Positions 32,740 through 42,932 of a stretch of 43,857 nucleotides of DNA are shown one piece after another (the first letter of the stretch is position 1; each line of letters opens with the position of its first letter). Location: assembly GCA_012727815.1 (NCBI GenBank), contig JAAYGI010000076.1:1-43857 (forward strand). Direction: 5' to 3'. The notes under the pieces are model-generated. The model searched no databases, was not told the DNA's origin, and saw only the letters and a program-made list of their open reading frames with translations. Both the position numbers and the translations under genes were made by a program. Origin of the DNA: Erysipelothrix sp. GTDB taxonomy: Bacteria > Bacillota_I > Bacilli_A > Erysipelotrichales > Erysipelotrichaceae.

Positions 32740-34188
32740 ATGGAACTAAATAAATTATTTAAAACAGATAATAAAACAGATATTAAAGCACTTGTCAGTG
32801 ATTCAAGAAATGTTGTTAATGACAGTATCTTCTTTTGTATAGAAGGATTTTCAGTAGATAGACATGAATTTATTGATCAAGCAATTGATAAAGGTGCTGT
32901 AGCAATTGTACACAGTAAAGATGTCGATAAAAAACCAGGAATCTCTTATTTTAAAGTAGAGAATGTTTACAAAGAATTGGAAAGAGTTGTGGATCTATAT
33001 TTTGATGCACCTTCTAAAAAACTTAAAATTTATGGTGTAACTGGAACTAATGGAAAAAGTACAATGACCAGTACATTAAGACATGTTCTTAATAGATTAG
33101 GGGAGAATACAGGTTATATCGGAACCATTTCAATTGAATACAATGATAAGGTACTGGAACCAACACTTACAACTCCAGATATTATAGAAATGAATTCTAT
33201 ATTAAAAGATATGGTTGACGCAGGTGTCACATCAGTTGCTCTTGAAGTATCATCTCAAGGCCTTGCATTAAATAGAGTTGATACTATAGATTTTGATACA
33301 GTTGCTTTTACAAATTTAAGTCTTGAACATTTAGACTATCATAAAACAATGGAAAACTATTACTTAGCGAAAAAACATCTTTTTGATCTATTAAAAGAAG
33401 AGGGTGTTATGGTTGTAAATATTGATGATTCATATGGACAAAGACTATATGATGAAGTAAATATTAAGAATAAATATAGTGTCTCACTAGAGAAATCAGC
33501 AGACTATAGAGTTGATGGGCTAAACCTTGATAAAGATAGATCGGAATTTAATTTACATGTAGATAATAAGGTATATCCTGTTATTACAAATATGGTTGCA
33601 AAATTCAATGTATACAATACTGTTGAAGTAATCGCAATGTTACATCAAAGTGGTTATGATTTAGAAAAGGTTATTGCGGCTATTGAAAATTTACCCAGTG
33701 TAAAGGGACGTGTAAACTTTATAGATAATGAACAAGATTTCAACGCAGTAGTAGATTATTCTCATACACCAGATGGTTTTGAAAAAATATACACATACCT
33801 AAAAGAAATTACAAGCGGTAGATTGATTACTGTTTATGGTAATGCAGGTGGAAGAGATCATAGTAAACGCCCAATAATGGGAGCTATCAGTGCTAAGTTT
33901 TGTGATCTACTTGTAATTACAGAACAAGATAGAAGAACAGAAGATGTTTCTGTTATTAAAGATGAAATGTTAAGAGACGTTAAAGACACACCTTATGAAT
34001 TCATACCAAAAAGATTTGATGCTATTTACCATGCTCTGAGTATTGCAGAAAAAGGCGATACTGTTGTTGTGCTTGGTAAAGGGGATGAAAGGTTCCAACA
34101 CGGTCCTGAAGGTCTTGAAGCATGGCCCGGTGATGATAAGGTTGTTTATGATATCTTGCAAACACTAAAGGAAAAGAATAATAAATAA
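32740..34188 (+). CDS. Mur ligase, MurE-like (UDP-MurNAc-tripeptide synthetase) with a non-canonical DNPR region
   Basis: DSRNVVNDSIFFCIEG, YGVTGTNGKSTM, LEVSSQGLALNRV, DYSHTPDGFEK, YGNAGGRDHSKRPIMG. Confidence 0.9.
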   Translation: MELNKLFKTDNKTDIKALVSDSRNVVNDSIFFCIEGFSVDRHEFIDQAIDKGAVAIVHSKDVDKKPGISYFKVENVYKELERVVDLYFDAPSKKLKIYGVTGTNGKSTMTSTLRHVLNRLGENTGYIGTISIEYNDKVLEPTLTTPDIIEMNSILKDMVDAGVTSVALEVSSQGLALNRVDTIDFDTVAFTNLSLEHLDYHKTMENYYLAKKHLFDLLKEEGVMVVNIDDSYGQRLYDEVNIKNKYSVSLEKSADYRVDGLNLDKDRSEFNLHVDNKVYPVITNMVAKFNVYNTVEVIAMLHQSGYDLEKVIAAIENLPSVKGRVNFIDNEQDFNAVVDYSHTPDGFEKIYTYLKEITSGRLITVYGNAGGRDHSKRPIMGAISAKFCDLLVITEQDRRTEDVSVIKDEMLRDVKDTPYEFIPKRFDAIYHALSIAEKGDTVVVLGKGDERFQHGPEGLEAWPGDDKVVYDILQTLKEKNNK

Positions 34189-34238
34189 TAATCTTATTCT
34201 TTAAATAAGTATTAGTATTTACATGAATGGAGAAAGTT

Positions 34239-34838
34239 ATGGGATCACGTGTTATGCATGCAATAATTGCAGTTGAAGTTTTAAAAAGAGTACCAATAAA
34301 AAACACGAATGCTTTTATGCTAGGAGCGATTGCCCCAGATGCAACCAATGACAAAGAGATAACACATTTCTTTACAGGCCAAGCAGCTGAGTTCACACGA
34401 GAAGTTAATTACTCGAAATTTTGGGATTCTTTCGGAAATGCTAAATCGGATTATTTAATCGGATACTATTGTCATTTGATTGCAGATGAAATGTGGTTGA
34501 ATGGATTTTTTTCTCCATGGTTGAAAAAGTTAATAGAAGAGAAACCGCATATCCAACAGAAATACTGGGATGATTTCTCACTCTTGAATACTTTATTACT
34601 AGAAGAGTTTACTGATGTCAGTGAAATCATTAATAAGCTTACTTTAGAAAATGATATTCCTACTATATGTAATATTACTGTAAATCATATCTCTCAGTTA
34701 CTTGAATATCTTAAAAATGATATTAATACAAAAGAAGAAGGTCAACTAAAAGTATTCACCTATGATCAGATTAGTTCTTATATAAAGCGAGTTGTGGATA
34801 AATCTGTATTCTTAATTGAGAATATACTTGCTTCATAA
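34239..34838 (+). CDS. Zinc-dependent phospholipase C-like (hydrolase) family protein
   Basis: SRVMHAIIAVEVLKR...FMLGAIAPDAT...THFF...YLIGYYCHLIADEMW: conserved H/D pattern of Zn_dep_PLPC-type proteins; start 34239 with RBS GGAG. Confidence 0.7.
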   Translation: MGSRVMHAIIAVEVLKRVPIKNTNAFMLGAIAPDATNDKEITHFFTGQAAEFTREVNYSKFWDSFGNAKSDYLIGYYCHLIADEMWLNGFFSPWLKKLIEEKPHIQQKYWDDFSLLNTLLLEEFTDVSEIINKLTLENDIPTICNITVNHISQLLEYLKNDINTKEEGQLKVFTYDQISSYIKRVVDKSVFLIENILAS

Positions 34839-34870
34839 AGAAATGAGTATCAATAATGCCAATATATACA

Positions 34871-34914
34871 AAAAGGATTCTATCTTTGTAAATCTACAAA
34901 GTTAGAATCCTTTT
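34871..34914. terminator. Strong intrinsic terminator
   Basis: AAAAGGATTCTA..CTTTGTA aatc TACAAAG..TAGAATCCTTTT. Confidence 0.85.
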
Positions 34915-35314
34915 AACTGGGAAATATTAGAAAGTCTGTTCAATTATGATATAAAAAAGACTCTAGCTGGACAATAGATACATACTCTTTTGAAGTTTCT
35001 AAATTATGAAACTGTTTGAAGTGCATAATCCCTTACTGTCTTTTATAACCACTTAACTTACCCTACTTTGTATCTTCATATTTCACAAGATCTTTTACTT
35101 ATGTAGAATAAGCTCCTGTATTGTTTATGTCATTTGATCAAGCATCATGTGCTAAATAATGATAATGGCTATATGCTAAAGTCTTTCCTATCCACAAACT
35201 CAATTAAGAGTCTTGCTTCAAGTATCAATCAGACCGTTTCACTGGTCTTCTTTGATTACATGTATATATTATCATGTGTTTTATTTAAGGACAAGTGTAA
35301 TGCACTTAAAGTCA

Positions 35315-36565
35315 TTAATATTTATTGCGACTTTGTCTTCTTCTTTTTCTGTGTCTACTTAAACGAATTCTAGCAATAATAAATGCGATAATAAATAGTA
35401 ATACCAAGATAGCCAGTATGACTAAAACTAAGTATAAAATAGTAAAGGCAATGTCGATTGAAATCTTACTTGTGGCAAGTATATCTTGGTTGTAAACTAG
35501 AACATCATTATAGAATATTTCCTGAGTTCCAAGAAGTGTACCTTCTTTTATAGGTGCTTTTAGATCTTCAGCATGTGTAAATACATATTCAAGTTTTTCT
35601 TCATCATAGTCTAATGGTACAAGTGCATTTTTATTTTCATCATAGTATATTTTATAGTCGAAAAGTCTATTTTTAATTTTAATGGAATCAAGGTATGCAC
35701 GTTCTGACTTTAATTCTATTTCATCGAAATTATTAAATAGGTATGTATAAACTTTGATTGCATCTAATACAGCATAGTTTTCTTTATTTGTACCACCTGC
35801 TTGTGTTGATATAAATATGTAACTTTGTTTATCGTTGTTGGCAATACTGGATAGGGATCTATTTGCTAGGGTTGTATATCCTGATTTTGCACCTTCTAGG
35901 AAAGTAAATCCTAAGTTATCAGCATAGACTATGATTTGGTTTTCAATGACATGTCCTGGACTGTATTTGAATTCATGTTCCTTTTTACTATATATATCTT
36001 TAAAGTCGTCATTTTTTAAAGCATAATTTAAAAGCTTTAGGAGATCTTCCATTGTTGTATATTGATCTTTATGGTCTAATCCTGATGTATTGGCAATGTT
36101 TGTATTTACCATTCCAATATCTTGAGCCTTCTTATTCATTTCAGCAACAAGACCATCGATTGATCCTGTTAGGTAATCTGACATCAAACTCGTAGCATCT
36201 GCTCCTGATGGTAGCATGATGGCATACAGTACTTCTCTGAGTGTAAGTTCTTGTCCTACAACAAGATCTGCAACAGAAGCATTGTAATATACGGAGTCTA
36301 GAATGTATTTCTCAACTGTAATAACTTCGTCTAGATCTTTACCATCAAGTAGTTCAAGTGCTGTAATTGTTGTAAGAACTTTATTGATAGATGCAGCTGG
36401 TAATCTTTTATCTTGGTTTTTACCAAGTAGTACCGTATCAGAATCAACAGAATATAAAATGTAATTTTCACTGGATAGATTGAGTTCACCGATTTCATTT
36501 TTTAATGAATCATTTGATGGGAAGATAAACATTGTTGTTAAAAGTATACTTAATACGAATTTCAT
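35315..36565 (-). CDS. dacA: D-alanyl-D-alanine carboxypeptidase (PBP5/DacA type)
   Basis: Signal peptide, AASINKVLT (SxxK), MLPSGADAT (SxN position), GAKSGYT (KSG), C-terminal TM and basic tail. Confidence 0.9.
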   Translation of the reverse strand: MKFVLSILLTTMFIFPSNDSLKNEIGELNLSSENYILYSVDSDTVLLGKNQDKRLPAASINKVLTTITALELLDGKDLDEVITVEKYILDSVYYNASVADLVVGQELTLREVLYAIMLPSGADATSLMSDYLTGSIDGLVAEMNKKAQDIGMVNTNIANTSGLDHKDQYTTMEDLLKLLNYALKNDDFKDIYSKKEHEFKYSPGHVIENQIIVYADNLGFTFLEGAKSGYTTLANRSLSSIANNDKQSYIFISTQAGGTNKENYAVLDAIKVYTYLFNNFDEIELKSERAYLDSIKIKNRLFDYKIYYDENKNALVPLDYDEEKLEYVFTHAEDLKAPIKEGTLLGTQEIFYNDVLVYNQDILATSKISIDIAFTILYLVLVILAILVLLFIIAFIIARIRLSRHRKRRRQSRNKY

Positions 36566-36694
36566 GGAGTACCTCGTTTCTTTTAATATTATACGTAGTT
36601 AATCTCTGAATGTAAATTACTTATCATGTATAAGCAGTATTAGGTTAAAAAAGAGGTGCTTGTTGTATAATAAATACATAAAGAGGTGACTATA

Positions 36695-37156
36695 ATGTTG
36701 AAAATAAGAGATAAAGCGCCAGAGTTTACACTTACAAATCAGGATGGGAATTCAATATCATTAGATGATTATAAAGGAAAGAAAGTGGTATTGTATTTTT
36801 ATCCAAAAGATAATACCTCCGGATGTACAGCACAAGCATGCTCATTTAGAGATTATAATGATGTTTTAAAGGAAATGGGTGTTGTAGTTTTAGGAGTCAG
36901 CAAGGACTCTCAAACATCTCATGAGAAGTTTTCTAGCAATCAAAGACTTAATTTTGATATACTATCTGATCCTAGTGGAGATACCATGAGTGATTATGGA
37001 GTCTTTAAAGAGAACAGTCTATTTGGTAAAAGTGCCATGGGTGTTGATAGAACAACTTATATCATTGATGAAAATGGATATATTGAACACATTATGCTTA
37101 AGGTTAATGCCAATGATAATGCAAAAGATGTTGTTACATACCTAAAAAATCTATAA
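36695..37156 (+). CDS. bcp: Peroxiredoxin (Bcp type)
   Basis: APEFTLTNQDGNSISLDDYKGKKVVLYFYPKDNTSGCTAQACSFRD. Confidence 0.95.
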   Translation: MLKIRDKAPEFTLTNQDGNSISLDDYKGKKVVLYFYPKDNTSGCTAQACSFRDYNDVLKEMGVVVLGVSKDSQTSHEKFSSNQRLNFDILSDPSGDTMSDYGVFKENSLFGKSAMGVDRTTYIIDENGYIEHIMLKVNANDNAKDVVTYLKNL

Positions 37157-37208
37157 TTCTATCATAACCTCTACATACGAATAGGTTATACAACAAATAA
37201 ACTTTGTG

Positions 37209-37247
37209 AAGAAGTCCACCTAATTATCAAGTGTACTTCTTTTTTTG
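37209..37247 (+). terminator. Intrinsic terminator after peroxiredoxin
   Basis: AGAAGT..CAC / GTG..ACTTCT followed by T7. Confidence 0.75.
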
Positions 37248-37294
37248 TGAGATTTTCAATCTTCTTAACAATAAAAGCGCTCTATGCTCTTGTT

Positions 37295-37309
37295 ATAACT
37301 TTTGGTTAT
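37295..37309 (+). promoter_or_regulatory. Candidate LysR-type operator (T-N11-A in a perfect dyad)
   Basis: ATAAC TTTTG GTTAT, upstream of a TATAAT -10 at 37343-37348. Confidence 0.55.
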
Positions 37310-37377
37310 GAAAGTAGTTTTACTTGTTATTTCATTAACATGTATAATTAAACTATAGTTGTTTTGAGGAGGAAATT

Positions 37378-39075
37378 ATGAAGAAAAAAATAAAAATTAT
37401 AGGCGGTGTTGCAGGTGGAGCTTCTGTTGCAGCACGTGTACGTCGCTTAGACGAATTTGCAGAAATAACAATGTTTGAAAGAGGACCACATGTATCTTTT
37501 TCTAACTGTGCATTACCATTTCATTTAAGTGGTATCATTGAAAATTCTGATGATTTAGTACTAATGCATCCTGAACAATTTAGCAAACAATACAATATTG
37601 AGGCTAAAGTAAATCATGAAGTAATTGCTATTAATAAGGAAGAAAAAACAATTTCTGTTAAAAATACTTTAACAAATGAGATAAGTAAAGAAGCATACGA
37701 TGTTCTTGTAATGTCACCAGGTGCTAAGCCAATCCGTCCACAATCAATTGTTGGTATCAACTCTGAACATGTGTTCTCAGTACGTAATGTACCTGATATC
37801 GCAAAGATTCAAGCTTATATTGATAATAACAACATTGATGATGTTGTAGTTGTTGGTGGTGGATTTATTGGTCTTGAAGTTATGGAAAACTTACGTCATG
37901 CAGGTAAAAAAGTAACACTGGTAGAAGCGGCTAAACAAGTCATGATGCCACTTGATGAAGATATGGCTCAAGTTGTACACCGTGAAATTCACGATAAAGG
38001 TGTAGAACTTATATTAGAAGATTCAGTAGTAGAAATTACGGACAGTACTGTAGTCTTATCATCGGGTAAAACAATCAACTCAAAACTTGTAATTATGGCA
38101 ATTGGAGTTCAACCTGAAACTGATCTAGCACAAGCAGCTAATTTAGAAATAGGAAAAACAGGTGCTATTAAGGTAAATCAAAACTACCAAACATCTGATC
38201 CTTCAATTTATGCTGTGGGTGATGCAATCGAGGTATACCATAAGATACTACGTAAACAAACACGTCTATCCATGGCAGGACCTGCACAACGCCAAGCGCG
38301 TGCAGCAGCAGATCATATATATGGTCGTAATGTTGTAAGCCGTGGTGTTATTGGATCATCAGTACTTCAAGTATTTGATTATGCAGTTGCAACAACAGGT
38401 ATCAATGAAACACAAGCATTAGAAGCAGCAATAGACTATAGACAAGTCTATATTATTCCTAATGATAAAGTTGGATTGATGCCAGATGCAGAAAAACTAT
38501 TTTTCAAGTTAATCTTTGAATATCCAACAGGGGTAATCTTAGGTGCACAAGCAATTGGTAAGGGAAATGCTGATAAGAGAATTGATATTATTGCAACCAT
38601 GATTTCACAAGGTGGCACTATTCATGAATTAGCAGACTTAGAACTTGCATATTCTCCAACATACAGTACAGCAAAAGATGTCACAAACATGGCAGCACTT
38701 GTAGGACTTAATATATTAAATGGTGAGTACAAACAAGTTGCAGTATCTGAAGTTAGAGAACTTGTTGAAAACAATGCTTATATAATTGATGTTAGAGAAG
38801 AAGATGAATTTGCTGAAGGACATTTAATCAATGCAGTGAATATTCCTTTAAGTCAATTCAGAGATAGATTAAATGAAATACCAAAAGATAAAGCAATCTA
38901 CCTACACTGTCGTTCCGGACAACGCAGTTACAATATGGTAAGAGCTTTAAATCAAAGGGGATATTCAGAAGTATACAATATTTCAGGATCATACCTAGGA
39001 ATTTCAAATTACGAATATTTTAAAGATCAAGTTACAAATCGTAATAAGATTGTAACTGAATATAACTTTAACTAG
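37378..39075 (+). CDS. CoA-disulfide reductase / NADH-dependent persulfide-type reductase with C-terminal rhodanese domain
   Basis: GGVAGGASVAARVRRLDE, active-site Cys in SFSNCALPFHLSG, NAD-binding VVVVGGGFIGLEV; C-terminal rhodanese with LHCRSGQRS. Confidence 0.95.
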   Translation: MKKKIKIIGGVAGGASVAARVRRLDEFAEITMFERGPHVSFSNCALPFHLSGIIENSDDLVLMHPEQFSKQYNIEAKVNHEVIAINKEEKTISVKNTLTNEISKEAYDVLVMSPGAKPIRPQSIVGINSEHVFSVRNVPDIAKIQAYIDNNNIDDVVVVGGGFIGLEVMENLRHAGKKVTLVEAAKQVMMPLDEDMAQVVHREIHDKGVELILEDSVVEITDSTVVLSSGKTINSKLVIMAIGVQPETDLAQAANLEIGKTGAIKVNQNYQTSDPSIYAVGDAIEVYHKILRKQTRLSMAGPAQRQARAAADHIYGRNVVSRGVIGSSVLQVFDYAVATTGINETQALEAAIDYRQVYIIPNDKVGLMPDAEKLFFKLIFEYPTGVILGAQAIGKGNADKRIDIIATMISQGGTIHELADLELAYSPTYSTAKDVTNMAALVGLNILNGEYKQVAVSEVRELVENNAYIIDVREEDEFAEGHLINAVNIPLSQFRDRLNEIPKDKAIYLHCRSGQRSYNMVRALNQRGYSEVYNISGSYLGISNYEYFKDQVTNRNKIVTEYNFN

Positions 39076-39088
39076 AAAGAGGAAAATA

Positions 39089-40378
39089 ATGGAAAAGAAT
39101 AAAAAATATATAGAATATATTATCGGATTTGTATTATTATTTGGAGTTGTTGCTTTAGGACAAGCAAAACTTGAAAGCCCAATGTTAGTATTTAGATTGT
39201 TAATCGGTATTAGCTTAGGTTACGTATTTGCAAGAGCATATACAGGTTTTGCAGGATCAGTTAACAGAGCCTTCAACACAGGATCAACTAAATTAATGCG
39301 TGCAATGGCTTTAATGTTCTTAGTAACAGCAATTGGTGTTGCAGGAATCTTAGTATTTAATATAAACCCTGAAACAGGTGAAGCAATTGCTTCATTTGGA
39401 ATCAGTGTTAAACCAATTAACTTAGGTTTAATATTAGGTGGACTAATGTTTGGATTTGGTATGGCACTTGCATCATGCTGTGCATCAGGTATGATGTCAG
39501 ACTTAGCAAATGAAGCACCAAAAGCAATTATTACAATGTTCTTCTTCGGAATGGGTGTTGTACTTGGTATGCCAATGGATACAAAAACATGGGTTACAGA
39601 AAGCTGGATTAAAGTGGGCGAGAGAAATGGTGTATTCTTCCCAGACCTATTCAAAGGATCATCAGTAAATATGTACTTAGGTGGAGTGTTAGTAACAGCA
39701 CTTATCGTACTTGTTGTTATTGCACTATCATATAAATACGAATCAAGCCGTAAAGCAAAAGGAACTTTAGGAACTGTTCAATCAGAATTACGTGCACAAA
39801 CAGAAACAGAATTACCAACAGAAGCAAAAGCATTGGGTTCATACATTTACAATAAATTATTTGTTGATGTATGGTCAGTATTTACTGGAGCATTAATCAT
39901 TTCAGTATTATTCTTAACAATGTATGGTGCAACTAAAGGTGGTTGGGGAGCATCAGGTCCATTTGGTAACTGGTTTGCTAAATCAATCATGGCACTGGGT
40001 GTAAGTCCAGAAGCATTAGGAACATATACAGGTAAGGGTGCTGAATTCTTCACAGGTTCAATCTTTGCAAATGGTGTAGGTATTCAAAATATGGGTATTG
40101 CAGTTGGAGCGTTTGTATACTTACTAACAAGTGGTCAAATGACAACAACAGCTAAAAACTTCTTTAACTATCCAAAAATTCAATGGGCACTGTTTGCTCT
40201 GGGTGGTCTTGTAATGGGTGTTGGAACACGTTTATCACAAGGTTGTAATGCTGGAGCATTATATACACCAGCTGCTAACATGTCTTTATCAGGATGGATC
40301 TTCTTAATTGCACTTATTGGTGGTGGAATCTTAGGAAATACATTCCAAAATAAAGTCTTTGAAAAAGCATCTAAATAA
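39089..40378 (+). CDS. YeeE/YedE family (thiosulfate/sulfur-compound) membrane transporter
   Basis: Multi-TM; GFGMALASCCASGMM and GVGTRLSQGCNAGALYTPAA repeated Cys motifs. Confidence 0.92.
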   Translation: MEKNKKYIEYIIGFVLLFGVVALGQAKLESPMLVFRLLIGISLGYVFARAYTGFAGSVNRAFNTGSTKLMRAMALMFLVTAIGVAGILVFNINPETGEAIASFGISVKPINLGLILGGLMFGFGMALASCCASGMMSDLANEAPKAIITMFFFGMGVVLGMPMDTKTWVTESWIKVGERNGVFFPDLFKGSSVNMYLGGVLVTALIVLVVIALSYKYESSRKAKGTLGTVQSELRAQTETELPTEAKALGSYIYNKLFVDVWSVFTGALIISVLFLTMYGATKGGWGASGPFGNWFAKSIMALGVSPEALGTYTGKGAEFFTGSIFANGVGIQNMGIAVGAFVYLLTSGQMTTTAKNFFNYPKIQWALFALGGLVMGVGTRLSQGCNAGALYTPAANMSLSGWIFLIALIGGGILGNTFQNKVFEKASK

Positions 40379-40438
40379 TGATTTAACTGAAGACACAAGA
40401 AACCTTGTGTCTTTGGTTTCTATAGTAGGAGCGATTAT

Positions 40439-41188
40439 ATGAAAAAGAGATATTTACCGATCGTCTTTGGTTTGTTTTTATTGTTTGTATGGACATATAC
40501 CACACGTAATGGTGGTCTTATGCCAACACCCACAGAAACAGTTAAAGCCATGATCAGTTTACTTGATAAAGGATATAGTAATATTAGTTTTTGGAATCAT
40601 TTTGGAATTAGTATGTATCGCTTATTTATGGCCATGATACTTGCAATTTTAATAGGGGTACCATTGGGTTTAATCAGTGGATACTTTGAAAATATTAGAT
40701 TAATGATTGAACCGTTTATAAACTTTTATAAACCATTACCTCCTTTATCCTATTATGTATTGCTCATTATGTTTTTAAGTATCAATGAAGCATCAAAAAT
40801 AATGTTACTCTTTCTAGCAGGTTTTGCACCAATCTATGTAGCGTGTACACAAGCTGTACTTTCAGTTAATACAAAATACATACGTCATGCAAAGTCATTG
40901 GGAGCAAGTGATTTTTATATATTTAAAACAATTATACTTCCAGCAAGTTTACCGCAAATCATGACAGGAATACGTACTGCAATTGCAGTTGCCTATACGA
41001 CCCTGGCATCAGCAGAAATGATTGCTGCAACATCAGGTTTAGGATGGATCGTAATGGATGCATACAACTATTTAAAAACAGATGTTGTTATTGCAATTAT
41101 ATTTGTAATGGGAATTACAGGAATTATATTAGATAAAACATTAAAATATATAGATGATAAATATATATTTTGGAAAGGGAAGGTCTAA
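40439..41188 (+). CDS. ABC transporter permease (TauC/SsuC family)
   Basis: TM protein with EAA loop region HAKSLGASDFYIFKTIILPASLPQIMTGIRTAIAVAYTTLASAEM. Confidence 0.92.
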   Translation: MKKRYLPIVFGLFLLFVWTYTTRNGGLMPTPTETVKAMISLLDKGYSNISFWNHFGISMYRLFMAMILAILIGVPLGLISGYFENIRLMIEPFINFYKPLPPLSYYVLLIMFLSINEASKIMLLFLAGFAPIYVACTQAVLSVNTKYIRHAKSLGASDFYIFKTIILPASLPQIMTGIRTAIAVAYTTLASAEMIAATSGLGWIVMDAYNYLKTDVVIAIIFVMGITGIILDKTLKYIDDKYIFWKGKV

Positions 41189-42177
41189 TGAAAAAGATAT
41201 TGATTATATGCCTCTTGTTTGTTTTAACAGCATGTTCTTCAAGTAATAGTAAGAAAAATAAAGTAACAATAGGAATCATTAGAGTTCCAAATGATACAGT
41301 CCTTGCCATACAAAACAAGTGGATTGAAGAAGCATTTGAACCTTTAGGACTTGAAGTAGAATTCAGATTCTTTGATTCAGGAGTTTCTATGAATCAAGCA
41401 TTTGCATCAGGATCTCTTGATATAGCAGAAATGGGTTTTACAAATGCTGTTGTTGCATTACATAAGAAATTACCAGTAGAACTTTTTTGGATTCATGATG
41501 TTATTGGAGAAAGTGAAGCCTTGGTTGTAAATGATGAATCAATTACGGATATATCACAACTAAAGGGTAAAAAGATTGCAACAATCTTTAACTCAACATC
41601 ACATTTAAGTTTACTAAAAGCACTTGAACTTAATGGTTTAAGTTCAAATGATGTAACCTTACTAAATATGCAAACTGCTGAAATTGTAGCTGCTTGGAAT
41701 CGTGGAGATCTGGATGCTGCCTATACATGGGAGCCAACACTTTCTTCAATCAAGGAGTCAGGTAAGGTACTTATAGATTCATCAGAGCTTGCAAAAGATG
41801 GATTAATGACAACAAATGTTGGATTGGTACATAAAGATTTTGCAGAAAATCATGAAGATGCATTGAAAGAATTTATCAAAGCATTGGATAAAGCATATCA
41901 ACTCAGAGAAAGATCATTTGATACAGTTGTAAGTGATACAGAAGATTATCTTGGTATTACAAAAGAACAAGCAGAAATTCAACTCAAAGGATCAAAGTGG
42001 ATATCTAAAGAAGAAATGATAAGTGATACTTTTATGGGTAAAGATTACTTAGATGTATTCTATGAAACTTCAGTATTTTGGGAAAGTAATGGCTTTATTG
42101 ATAGTGAACTTGATATGAAAGATATTGAAGCGTTTATTAATACAGATTATATTGAAGCGGTAATCAATGATGATTAA
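41188..42177 (+). CDS. ABC transporter substrate-binding lipoprotein (TauA/SsuA family)
   Basis: Lipobox LTAC; FRFFDSGVSMNQAFASGSLDIAEMG, AAWNRGDLDAAYTWEPTL; TAATG overlap with the permease. Confidence 0.92.
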   Translation: MKKILIICLLFVLTACSSSNSKKNKVTIGIIRVPNDTVLAIQNKWIEEAFEPLGLEVEFRFFDSGVSMNQAFASGSLDIAEMGFTNAVVALHKKLPVELFWIHDVIGESEALVVNDESITDISQLKGKKIATIFNSTSHLSLLKALELNGLSSNDVTLLNMQTAEIVAAWNRGDLDAAYTWEPTLSSIKESGKVLIDSSELAKDGLMTTNVGLVHKDFAENHEDALKEFIKALDKAYQLRERSFDTVVSDTEDYLGITKEQAEIQLKGSKWISKEEMISDTFMGKDYLDVFYETSVFWESNGFIDSELDMKDIEAFINTDYIEAVINDD

Positions 42178-42910
42178 ACTAGATAATGTATCCAAAATAT
42201 TTGATACTGATAAAAATATAAAGGTAATTGATGATGTTTCTATCTCAATTGAAAAAGGTGAGTTTGTAGTTTTAATTGGTCCATCAGGATGTGGTAAAAC
42301 AACCCTTCTTAATATGATGGCAGGCTATGAAGCGCCATCAAGTGGTTCTATTAAAATGAATGAAGAAAAGATTACAGGCCCCTCACATACACGTGCTGTA
42401 TTATCCCAAGAAAACACTCTATACCCATGGCTCAATGTATCATCAAATATCGCATATGGCTTAAAGGCACGTGGTATTTCAAAAGATATTATTAACAAAA
42501 GAACATCAAGTATCCTTAAAGAAGTTGAATTGAGCGATTATGCGAAACATAAAACTTTTGAAATATCAGGGGGTATGAAACAAAGGGTATCTTTAGCACA
42601 GACCTTGGTTAATGACCCATCAGTTATACTACTGGATGAACCTTTTGGTGCACTGGACTCATTAACAAGAAATAAAATGCAAAGATTACTACATAATTTA
42701 TGGATAGAAAAATCATTAACAATCTTTATGATTACCCATGACATTGATGAAGCACTCTTATTAGCAAGCAAGATATACGTTATGTCTAATGATGCAGATA
42801 AGACTATCAAAATATTCAAACCAGAATTTTATAAAAGTGAAAATTATGAAAGAGTAAATTTAGAGACTTCGTTTATAGATTTTAAAAAAGAAATTTTAGC
42901 ACTCATTTAA
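42167..42910 (+). CDS. ABC transporter ATP-binding protein (TauB/SsuB family)
   Basis: GPSGCGKTTLLNMMAGYE, ISGGMKQRVSLAQTL, VILLDEPFGALD. Confidence 0.95.
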   Translation: MMIKLDNVSKIFDTDKNIKVIDDVSISIEKGEFVVLIGPSGCGKTTLLNMMAGYEAPSSGSIKMNEEKITGPSHTRAVLSQENTLYPWLNVSSNIAYGLKARGISKDIINKRTSSILKEVELSDYAKHKTFEISGGMKQRVSLAQTLVNDPSVILLDEPFGALDSLTRNKMQRLLHNLWIEKSLTIFMITHDIDEALLLASKIYVMSNDADKTIKIFKPEFYKSENYERVNLETSFIDFKKEILALI

Positions 42911-42932
42911 TCATCTGAAGGAGGATTATATT

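Noticed and set aside
39220-40398. Minus-strand ORFs at 39220-39654, 39847-40053 and 40180-40398
   Set aside because: Antisense shadows of the YeeE/YedE gene.
40439-42910. Calling the ABC transporter a taurine importer
   Set aside because: Family resemblance to TauABC does not fix the ligand, and no taurine-degrading enzyme is in the window.
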